From Pseudoscleropodium purum (lineage: Eukaryota; Streptophyta; Bryopsida; Hypnales; Brachytheciaceae), in NCBI GenBank assembly GCA_963969395.1, contig OZ017801.1, forward strand, positions 6,574,501 to 6,638,500: a stretch of 64,000 nt of DNA, given 5' to 3'. The translations under genes were made by a program, and so were the position numbers. Below the pieces are notes generated by a model. That model did no database searches. It had not been told where the DNA came from and saw nothing but the letters and a program-made list of their open reading frames with translations. Positions within the stretch are counted from its first letter, which is position 1, and every line of letters starts with the position of its first letter. This document shows positions 49,391 to 59,016 of the stretch, piece after piece.

Positions 49391-49654
49391 TAAAATGTTT
49401 TAAATTTGAAACCCATAACGTGATAATGTATACAATATCAATGAAATTAGTCACACAGAGCTTTGAAAATCAAAGCCCCCCCGTCCACCGAACTATGCAT
49501 TACCAAATAAGAGACTCAATAAATTGAAACTCATAGCCCTTGGAAATCTTAGCGTTCGGTTTTTCGAGAGTGAATACCAAAGCTTCTCTTCTAACATTTA
49601 TAGTCCCCTCCAGAAAATTAAAGGTTCATTTTTAGGGTTTCCGTTCAAAAACAA

Positions 49655-49800
49655 GAAACGGACCGGACGGGGCTGAAGCGGACGGGGCGGTCGGACGGGA
49701 CTGTCCGCACTGTCCGCCTTCTGACGCCGTCCGCGCTTTGGACACGCCGACCACCCCACTTAAACACTGACCGCCGACGGCGTTCGCCCAGCTATCCATT
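49655..49800. repeat. CGGACGG motif cluster 2 (upstream of the transposase)
   Basis: A GC-rich patch 265-410 bp upstream of the transposase start, with GACCGGACGGGG, GCGGACGGGGCGG, TCGGACGGG and inverse CTGTCCGC units. It has the same vocabulary as the terminal clusters but is internal, in the place of the transposase promoter. Confidence 0.75.
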
Positions 49801-52590
49801 GGAGCATCCTAAGAGGTCAATATTACTCAAAAAGAGCGGTAACATTTCCAAAAAAAACAGCCTAATAATCATTGCTAAATGAGGATCAATGTAATTGATT
49901 TATCATTTTAAAAAAAAAATGTAAACCCTAAACCCTATACCCTAATACTCTAAACCTTTTCTTTTCTCCCCTAAATTGTTTTACGAATGAGGAGAATGTG
50001 GTTAAGTTGAATATGTTTGGATTATTTACTCATATTATCCTTCTAAATAGGTTTTGAGAAGATCTGAAGATGGTGGGGATTTTTTTAAAGTTCATTAGGA
50101 AATCAAATGTTTTGCAGAAATAATCAATTCCTTTTTCATCATAAGCAAATGAAATTTAAAAAAAAGGCCCGAATACATAATTAGAATAACAGTTTAATGG
50201 ATTTCAACCTCATGATATTTAATGAAAGGTTGTATTTTCTAAATAGAAGTGCATCACGATCTTCAAATGAACATCGAGTCTTTCATATTTTTTAATGAAA
50301 TTTTGATTAGATTTGAAAACAAAGAAAAAGAATCAATGTTTTAACTTTCAAATCATATATGGCTATATTTTTCCTTAAAAACATAGAAAAATTCGTTACT
50401 TGAGTTGGTTGAGTAGAATACATTATACACTTATACATGTGCTATATTTATTTTGAAGGGTAATTCCAATATTCTTATTTTAGATGTTTTTAAATATTAA
50501 TTTTAAAAAAGAGGGTTCATTGTTTAAAGATCTAAAAAATTGACAAACATAATTTCTATTATAAATAGGAATTGAATTCGGAATTCAAATTTTGAAATGA
50601 TTCAAATGAACAAGATATTGATTATAAAATATTTCTTCGTTTGAGTTTTCAAAATGAATTCACGAAACAATTGCAAACTTTTGAACTTAGGTATATGATA
50701 TTGTTTTCGGTTTGTACTTTGTAGAGTATAATACTTTAATTTTAATCCTAAATAAATGAAAAAATTCCACATGAATGAAATGTTTCTATGTATTGCACAA
50801 AGATTTCTACCAATTACTATGATAATTAAATACATTGTTACATTTCATAAAATATTCTACATAGAAAGAAAAAATCATTTCAGTTTTCAATCATGATAAA
50901 CGATGTCTTCTACTCTTTCTGTTATATGTTCGTTTTGTATAACATGTACATTGTACAATCTTTGAGAGCAGGGGAGTTCATTTTTTACTCTCATTGAAAT
51001 AGAAAATATATTTGTGTTTGGATTTTGAAATCATTATCACATTATGTATTCTACGGTCTTGCAAGAATGCATCTTGCTCCTTCCTTTGAATCCTTTTGAT
51101 ATTTTTTTTTTCCTATGCTTTCTCGTAGGGCTCTTATTCTCTTCTTCTCTTCATTTGACCAGCCTATTTGGCTTGGCTCTTAGTTTTTGTTTTTTTAATG
51201 CAATGGTTTATGCATATGTTATAAAATATATATATTATTTATTTAAAATTAATATATTGATGAACAAACGCATAAAGGCATTGACTGCTTTCACGTTTAA
51301 AGTTATAAATCTATCATAAATCACTCTTGCAAATTTGAATGATTGAATCGAAAATTTGAAAATGTAATTACAAGAGCTTTCAATTCAATCAATTGCATAA
51401 ATCATAAATGTTGAAATGCAACTCGTATAAGTTTAGCATCTATGAAGATTAATTCATGCCATCCACATGCAATTTTCCAATTTAATAAAATGCAATTGAG
51501 TACTTCAATTTCTTTCTTTCCAATTCTCCAAGTAACATTCACTTCATATTTTTCTCTATTTGTTTATTTAATTTTTGGGAACAAATGGAGAAACCATCTT
51601 TGTCTATATTTGCACATGCACTCTTATTTGATTGATGAAGAATAGATCTATGAAATATATAATCAATGATTTGTTCATGTTGATTTATCTAATATATTTT
51701 ATATATGTATATATATTTATATATATATATATATATATCATTAAAGGAGTATGGAAGACAAGATTGACAGATTGTGTTCAAATGTTGTTGATTTTGAAAT
51801 GATTTAGTACTATATCATTTATAAGAATATTATAATAGTATTATGTTATAATATTCCTAAAACAATTGCAACAAATATTAAAATACATGCTAAGTTAGGT
51901 TTGTTAGCCTACCAATTGTTCATTAATAGACATAATTGAGTAGCCCCCTTAAATGAAACACTCAATATCTAATATCTTACAATCCAAATGGTGGATTTGT
52001 TTAAAAAATTTTCCACATTTTTTCCAACTAATTTACTACAAGATCCTACGGTTACATATGCCCCAAAGTATTTTTCTTCCAAGACTTGGTATTTGCACTA
52101 CTACTGGTAGTTTTGAAGTATTTTTAGTGAAAAGAACTTTAGGGGCTAAACATCTATACCATTAGATTTTGAAAAAAGAACAATTTGCTTCATTGGGGAT
52201 AACTATAAGTCCATGCTCTTTTTCGATAGCCAAAACACACTTGCAAGGACTTGGACATTTAGCGGTTTACTAAGTGATTAGACGTCAACTAATTCAATTT
52301 AATAGTAGAATTTTTATTCAACTACCTTCTTACAATTGCTTTATACACAATGCAACGTGAATATTTGGGTACATATATTAAACGTCGCAATCCTTTCGTG
52401 AATTTTTGCACATTTTAGCTCATATCTTTGTACAAAAATATCATTTATCAAGAATTCATAAATTTGGTCATAAAGGAAGGCTACCTTTTTTAATTTCAAA
52501 TTTTACATTGAATGAATGAAAAGTTAGTTGAACTATACAGTGCCATGAAGACCTCTGTTTATCGTGCAAAATATGGGTTTAAGGTCGCTT
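49801..52590. other. AT-rich middle of the hAT element
   Basis: No gene is supported. A short run of CCCTAAA-type repeats lies at 49921-49957 and a TA microsatellite at about 51701-51738. A decayed coding remnant may exist near 52310-52420, where the plus strand reads TMQREYLGTYIKRRNPFVNF, but I could not assign it. The rest shows no structure. Confidence 0.4.
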
Positions 52591-53040
52591 TAGGGTCAAA
52601 CCGCCCTGTCTGCCCTCGTACCTGTCCGTCCTCATACCCGTCCGTCCCATCCGCCCAGACCCTCGTCCGCCCCGATACCTGTCTGCCCCGTCCGCCCCGA
52701 TACTTATTCGCCGTCCTCCCTGTCCGCCCAGACCCCCGTCCGTCTCGATACCTGTCCGCCCTGTTTGCCCCGATACCCGTCCTCCCCGTCTACCGTCCGT
52801 CCTGTCCGTCGGATCTGACGTCCGCCCCGTCCGCCCCGATACCCGTCCGCCCCATTACGGCGATGCATCCGCCCCCACGGACCGTCCGATCGGGCGGACG
52901 CCAAATTTGTCCGCCCATGGCCGTCCGATCAGGCGGACGGGGCTCTAGGGTTTCGGGGAGGCGGACGGCCGATCCATCCACCACCCCCGGCCCGTCCGAT
53001 CGGGCGAACGGTTTAGGGCCGTCCGCATTGTCACTTTTGC
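52591..53040. repeat. CGGACGG motif cluster 3 (upstream of the kinase-like gene)
   Basis: About 450 bp of repeated CCGTCCGCCC-type units, opposite in orientation to cluster 1, many followed by GATACC. Towards the gene it ends with three dyads of the form CCGTCCGATC(A/G)GGCG(A/G)ACG at 52882, 52921 and 52992. The kinase-like frame starts at 53222. Open frames predicted across it are Pro/Ser/Arg-rich products of the repeat. Confidence 0.8.
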
Positions 53041-53221
53041 TTTGCCCCTTGTGAATGCAAGGTGGAGCGGAGAGCTTGGTGGTTCATCCTCCATTGGCTC
53101 CTTTCCGAGGCAAGGCAAAAGTGGTTTATTGGGGCCTCCTTGTTGCCAATTTTTTGGACACTTGCGCGTGAATTCAATTTCAAATTAAAAAATTTGATCT
53201 ATATCAATTTCATTTGTCACG

Positions 53222-54715
53222 ATGACGAAGGGGAAGAAGAAGGTTGCGAAGCTTAAACATGGAGAAGGACCATCGAACTTGGAGGTAGCTCGCCAAAGTT
53301 CTTCGGAGGAATGCAAAAAATTCATGATTGAGCGCATCGTTCAATTTTATGAATTGGAAACAACATTGTCTTTAGACAATAAGTACATCAGATATCAAGA
53401 GGAGTGCGTGTCTAAATTCAAGGTAGATATGACACAGATGTTGTTGGATGCATTGAATGTGACGAAGTGGCATGACGAAATGCATAAAACGTACTTCACC
53501 AAATGTTTGGAGAACAAGGTTCATGACGCTTTGTGGAATTCCAAAGTCATTCTGGTTAAACATGGCAAGGAATATCGACCCAATGACGCCTAGTTTGAAG
53601 AAGTGATTCTAAAAGCGGACTTATTTAGAGGGCGATGTACTCCATTCGCCAAAACGCACAATTGAGTTGGTTCAATTGTTTGGTGGAAAAGCAATGATGG
53701 AGTTGCTAAAGCGGAAAGGACCAAATGGCACCTCATAGCACTTCCAGATACAGCACGCGTGATTGCTGTTGATGATAGAACGATGAGAGGTGGATATGCA
53801 ACGATTCGAAAGGTTCGTATTGAAGGATGTCCAGGAATACTTCCTTATTGGAAGTTTGCGGCAAAGAAATCCATTCACCACCAAACTCGACCCGATCTTG
53901 CAAAGCTAGAACATCAAAACGAATCAATGGCTGTTCGAATTCCACGCGCGGGTGTGATACGGTTTGCTGCGGTGCACGGAACGATGTGTGAAGGTTATGC
54001 GTATTGGTGGAATGGTGGAACTCTTCGACAAATGTTGAATATGGATAAGGACTTTCCAGACAACATTCAAATCCGTTTAATGTATACGAATCCAACCGAA
54101 GAGGAGGTTGTAAAAGCTCACCATTTAGGACGATATCGGAAGAAGCGCACGGAGTTGACATGGGCGTTTATGCATATAATGTATGCAGTGCATCTTGCTG
54201 GACATTTGTACAATGATCTTTCTCCGGACAACATCTTGTTGCATTTTTCAGAGGATGAGTCACGTGTGTACATTGGAGTTTGCGATTGGAGCATGACCAC
54301 CTTAGCTTCTCAACCAATGAAGTCTTTGTACACATTTACATCAACAAATGAGATGAAACAGACTTTGCAGAGGAGATGGTGGGTGGATCCACATATTGCA
54401 TATTTGCATAAAGCAGGTGTAGATGTGGAAGTCATTCCGATGTATTCACGTAAGTCGGAAGAGTATGCCATTTGAAAAATTGCTCAGCGGATGAATGGAA
54501 ACAACATGTTAGAGGCGTATTTCAACGTGCTACGAAAAACACCTAGTGCGACACAATTTGCCTTTCATGACTTTGCAAAAGTGTTTTATGCTTATTTGAA
54601 GCGCATTTCTTCGAAGACTGACGATGAAAATACTAGTTTGGCCCATGTGATTACGCGATTTTCTAATACATATCGTTGGCCGATGCCAGATGAACATTTC
54701 CGCCATTTATATTAG
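53222..54715 (+). pseudogene. Protein-kinase-like cargo gene of the hAT element
   Basis: One frame of 498 codons runs from the ATG at 53222 to the stop at 54715, broken only by stops at 53591, about 53663 and 54473. There is no frameshift. Residues 1-170 are charged with no known domain. A kinase fold follows: loop GGYATIRKV at 190-198, FAAKK with the candidate ATP-binding Lys at 215-216, and catalytic loop YNDLSPDNILL at 330-340 with Asp332 and Asn337. The usual DFG appears as DWS at 355-357. The HRD His is Tyr, so activity would be unusual or lost. RRWWVDPHIAYL follows, in the place of the P+1 region. It lies wholly inside the transposon, reading opposite to the transposase, and therefore moves with it. 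Capture of a host kinase or an ancestral element gene are both possible. Confidence 0.75.
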
Positions 54716-55074
54716 ATTGGTAGTGCAAAAGTAGTAGTTGAATAGGTTATATAGGCATTAAAAATTAGTTTAGAAATATAGAGTTGGAATGAAAAAAATT
54801 ATGTGCAATTAGCCAAATGTGCACAATGTATGGTATTCTACATTAAATTGAATACATTTTGCTCATATTGATTATGTTTGTATTTGTGTTGATCTCAATT
54901 TTTTAAATAGTATATATATATATATTTGAAGTCACAAACTTTTTTAGTTTGCCTTTTGAAAATGAATTGGAATTTTTTCATAGTTTCAAGACTATCATAG
55001 ACTCATGGTCAAACTTTATAATCTTTTAAATTGTTTAAAGATTAAGGGAGTGACCGCGGGGCAGTTTGGGTAGG
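54716..55074. other. AT-rich flank of the kinase-like gene
   Basis: Probable 3' flank of the cargo gene, with a TA-rich run near 54910. Nothing else is seen before the GC-rich right end of the hAT element. Confidence 0.4.
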
Positions 55075-55165
55075 GCGGTTGGGGGAAATAGGGCTGTCAA
55101 AGCGGACGGGGCGGACGGGGTGACAGGCGGACGCTGCGGACACAGCGTCCACGTCCGGACGTCGT
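55075..55165. repeat. CGGACGG motif cluster 4 (right subterminal)
   Basis: The right end carries GCGGACGGGGCGGACGGGG and GGCGGACGCTG units and ACGTCCGGACGTCG, the last shared with cluster 1. It lies within 100 bp of the terminus, as expected of subterminal transposase-binding repeats. Confidence 0.8.
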
Positions 55166-55175
55166 GTCAACCCTG

Positions 55176-55183
55176 CATTACAT
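55176..55183. repeat. Right target-site duplication of the hAT element
   Basis: CATTACAT immediately follows the GTCAACCCTG terminus and matches CATTACGT at 45497-45504 in seven of eight positions. Confidence 0.85.
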
Positions 55184-57610
55184 GCTTATGTATTCAACTT
55201 AAAAGACCACAAATATTTTTGAAATGGAAACTTTGTGATATACGTACTAATGCATTCAATAAAATTATAGCAAATACATGGTATGTCAATACAGATATTC
55301 AATTTATACTAGATCCATATGTTGCAGCTACCTATTGTACTTCATACATGACAAAAGTTGACAAAAGTATATTAATTACAAAATTAAAATCAATTATTCA
55401 AAAATGTATAGAAGATAAAAACGGATGCCAATTATTTGATTTTAAAACTTGGAAATGCTTTTTTGAATGCACAACAAATGTCAGCACAACTTTCTATTTA
55501 TCTCATTCTTTCCTTACCTCTGTATCATAGTTCACACACATTTAAATTTATAAATACATCACCACCTGAAGAACGTGTTTTCTTTTTAAAACCTCAACAA
55601 ACATTATCGAAATTGGCCCCCGAATTTTGTGATATTATGTACAAATCCATTATTGACAAATACATAGGACAACCTCACTCATTGAATCACATATGTTTAG
55701 TTAAATTTGCATCAAATCATTATTGGATAAAAAATAAAATAATAAAATGTCTAACATCCAAAATTATGAGGTTTGTTCATTACAACAAATATAAAGATTT
55801 AGAAAAGTGGGCAAGAGAACAATTACTATTATATGTACCATTTTCTAACATTGAAGCTTCTCAAAAAAATAACAAGGAAACTTGAAAAGAAGCATACAAT
55901 GAGAAAATCAATGATATTAAGAATGTAAGTAAAAAAATTCAACCATCAAATTGCTACAACAATACAAGAAGATTGTGATGATGAATGGGACCGTCTACAA
56001 GAAATAGCTAATAAATTACAAACTCACAAATGTTACAATATGTGGGAGATATAGATACAAATACAATGGATTTTTGTAAAGTGCGGAGAACATTGAGAAA
56101 TATGATCTTGCTTCATATATATATATAACCACATGCAGAACATTACACCAACCTAGATTTAGAACATCATACTTTTCGAAATGTTGATTTAATGAATGAG
56201 TTAGACTTTTTCAAATTACTTCACAATCTAAATGGAGATTAAAGAGCAATTTACGATGACCTCATGTATAGAAAGCGTGTTAAAACAAATATTCCTATAC
56301 ATTTATGTGATGTAGGAACTAGTAAAACATTTACATTACAACTTATTGTACAAGGATTATTGCGGTTTTATCATAGTAATATAGAATTAGATCCTTTAAA
56401 GCCAAAAACACTATTAATGGTATATATGAGAAAAGTTGCTTTTAACATAGATGGATGTACCATACATTCAACTTTATACATTCCAATAAATCAATCACTA
56501 TCAAACATTAGAAAATTGTCATGAGAATTGCTAAATTAATTAACAAATCCATACAAACAAATAAAACTTATAGTAATAGATGAAATATTGCTTGTTGGAG
56601 CAAAGATGTTGGATGCAATAGACCAAAGACTTTGTTCCATTAAACATGTTCAAAACAAATTTTTTGGTGGATTTGACGTTATAGTTTGTAGTGATTTTTA
56701 TCAAGTGTCTCCAATTAAAGATAAATGGGTCTTTCAAAAATTAAATTATGGACTAAGCTCTTTAGCACCTAATTTTTGGTATAAATGTATACAATGTTAT
56801 GAACTAACCACTTTGATGCGACAAAATGGTCCAATGTTTATTGACATATTGAATAGGTTTCAAAAAGCCATCCAAACCATTGCAGAGGTTGACATGATCA
56901 ATTCATTATGCTTGAAAGCACCTCCAAATGATTCCACTATTCCACACTTGTTTTATATGAATAAAGACACAACAACACATAACATAAAAGTTTTCAATCA
57001 AGCTAAAGGACCTACATATCATTTAAAAGCAATTGATATTCGACATCCTTTTTTGTCTCCGGCATTTGAAATTCCTAATGATCCTAGCAAAACTATTGGA
57101 TTACATACGATAATAAAAGTCAAAAAAGATATGCTAGTAGAACTTTGTATAGGAAATTATGTTATACATGATGGTTTAGTTAATGGAGCTGATGGTCTTT
57201 TCAAAACATCAATTATCACAAATTCAAAAAAATACATCATGATAGAATTTTTAAATGCAAAAGTTGGAACTTTAATACATTTGTCAAATGTTCATTTATA
57301 TAAGGACAAAAATATTGCATCAACATAGATACCCATTGAAGCATTAACAAAAGAAATAATGCTTGGACAAATCCATACACATCTCATCACTTGCATTCAA
57401 TTTCTGATACAATTAGTAGCTGCATGAACCATTCATCGTTCTCAAGGTTTATCTTTAGATGCAATGGCATTCAATCCAAAAGGTGTCAACAAGAATGAAC
57501 TTTCATATAATGCTTTGTCACATATTATCTAAAACAAAAAAAAATCATATTTGTTGTATTCATTAACCATGTCAAACTTTCATGTTGAAAATTCTGTTTG
57601 TTCATAAATG
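55184..57610 (+). pseudogene. Helitron-type Rep C-terminal part and PIF1 helicase
   Basis: After the hAT insertion the Rep continues with NTDIQFILDPYVAATYCTSYMTK, containing the Y2 catalytic tyrosines (codons 55333 and 55345). Next, in a second frame, is KLGNAFLNAQQMSAQLSIYL and INTSPPEERVFFLKP, both typical of Helitron proteins. The PIF1 helicase follows, with a Walker A relic CDVGTSKTFT (56306-56335, normally GxGTGKS), DFYQVSPIKDKWVF, LTTLMRQN, GLVNGADG, then TIHRSQGLSLDAMAF near 57430. Stops and frameshifts interrupt it throughout. It would have unwound DNA during rolling-circle transposition. Both Rep halves clearly belong to one gene split by the hAT element. Confidence 0.8.
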
Positions 57611-57652
57611 GAAAGATTAAAGGCAACAACAAAATAGAACTTATTTGTACCA

Positions 57653-58350
57653 ATGTTAAAAACCATGCACCATTTGTATACAATCATTCAAAGCATTAAT
57701 GTCAATTCTTTATCTAAACGTCAACACGACATACAAAGTGATCATAATCTTCAATCATCCCACATATTATGTTTTCAAGAAACCAAGGTTAAACTTGCAC
57801 AAAAAGTGCCACAATTTATAAATATATCCAAATTCAACTACATACATTCATTTGACAAACATGGTCTACTTTTGCTATATATAATAAAAACATTACATAT
57901 TCAACAACTACAATTAAAAATCACAATGGATTTGAATTTATAAGAGCAACATTTAATGAAAGCACTTGAAGTACTATTCATGTAATAATTGTTTATCAAT
58001 CTCATTCTACTTGTATATCAATGTTTCCAAAAATTATAAAAGAATTAATTACTAAAATGCCATTAACATGTCCTATTCTTATTCTTAAAGATTTTAATGT
58101 AGATTTATGTATGGAAAAAAACAAAGATAACACTTCTCAACAACTTATTCAAGTCATGTCTAAACATCATTTCAAACAACAACTATCAACACCTACTGCT
58201 TAATCCAATTCATTAATAGATCATATTTGGACAAATATCCGAGGCTAAAATACAAAATATAGTATTATGCATGCATACTGGCCAGATTATCACAAACCAA
58301 TATATTGCGCATTCAAACTTCCAAATACTATACCTAACTACACATGCAAC
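57653..58350 (+). pseudogene. EEP-type endonuclease domain of the Helentron-like element
   Basis: The pieces SINVNSLSKRQHDI, ILCFQETKV, PILILKDFNVDL and NSLIDHIWTN followed by YWPDYHKPIYCAFKLPN appear in order. They fit the apurinic-like endonuclease (EEP) fold: the QET glutamate, the GDFN-like aspartate/asparagine, and the final DH-K motif. The domain directly follows the PIF1 part. An endonuclease at this place is the mark of Helentrons rather than canonical plant Helitrons (known). Two or more stops and frame changes show that it is dead. Confidence 0.65.
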
Positions 58351-59016
58351 AAACAAAGTTTATTTTTTATATAGGATGTTTTATATTCACAAAATTTGCA
58401 GTAAAATAAAATTAAAAAAAGGACAATTATATATATATATGATTTATTTTTAGATTTTTATTACATTTAATATTTGATGTCCCTAGATTTCTATTTTGTC
58501 ATTGAAATAATTTGTGCAAATCAATTTTCATATGCATTATACTTTGAAAGGTAAAACAAAGTTAATTTCACTTTAACCAACAATTATTTTATTTCTTTCA
58601 CATTTGATCATTTTAATTTAATTTATTTCTTTTATGTTTTTTTCCATCTTTTTCTTTAAAATATATTATGAGTATTTTTGTATAAACAGAAATATTTTCA
58701 AGAATATTTTTCATTTCGTGTTTGAAGATCACTCAAAAAAAATATATTCTTCATTGCTTCACATTCAGTTGCATAAATATACAATTACTTTTTTTTTCAA
58801 TTTTGGTTAAAATATTTTTGTTTAATTTCCCTGTTTGTTACCAACATTGTTGTTCACCCAGAACAGAGCCTCACGGTCACACCGTTCGTGTTAGGGTTTA
58901 GTTTTTGCATCGATACGCTCGAGCCAGCTCGCCGGGAACTAATGGTCTCCAATTCGCATGCACTGAGCGGGATTTTTCCGCAGATTTGAACGGCAAACCG
59001 CAAGCGGTCGGCCGCT
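58351..59016 (+). promoter_or_regulatory. Element 3' flank, then promoter of the RH42 gene
   Basis: Bases 58351-58840 are AT-rich and probably still contain the right end of the Helentron-like element, without a clear terminus. From about 58850 the composition changes abruptly to genic. A telo-box TTAGGGTTTAG lies at 58891-58901, 116 bp before the start codon, and likely belongs to the RH42 promoter or 5' untranslated region. Confidence 0.5.

Larger units (their letters stand above)
45505..55175. mobile_element. 9,671-bp hAT transposon with kinase-like cargo
   Basis: The element is bounded by terminal inverted repeats CAGGGTTGAC and GTCAACCCTG and by an 8-bp target duplication, as expected of hAT elements. 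If the insert is removed, the Helentron Rep sequence reads across: DNLTHIT at the left, ITCLCIQLKRPQ at the right. It contains a decayed BED/DUF659/dimerisation-domain transposase (46051-49390, minus) and a kinase-like cargo pseudogene (53222-54715, plus). Four clusters of a CGGACGG-type motif also lie in it. About 2.7 kb between the genes is AT-rich and silent by eye. Most autonomous plant hATs are 3-5 kb, so this one is unusually long. Confidence 0.9.

Noticed and set aside
49441..49654. Possible hAT terminus near cluster 2, which would make two nested elements
   Set aside because: No CAGGGTTGAC-type end or 8-bp duplication occurs near 49.4-49.8 kb, whereas the outer ends at 45505 and 55175 match each other and the duplication.
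51701..51738. TA-rich run as a possible origin or regulatory site
   Set aside because: It is a simple TA microsatellite in AT-rich transposon DNA without further structure.
52512..53054. Plus-strand 180-codon Pro/Ser/Arg-rich frame
   Set aside because: It is made by translating the CGGACGG-type repeat cluster; such repeats give stop-free frames on both strands.
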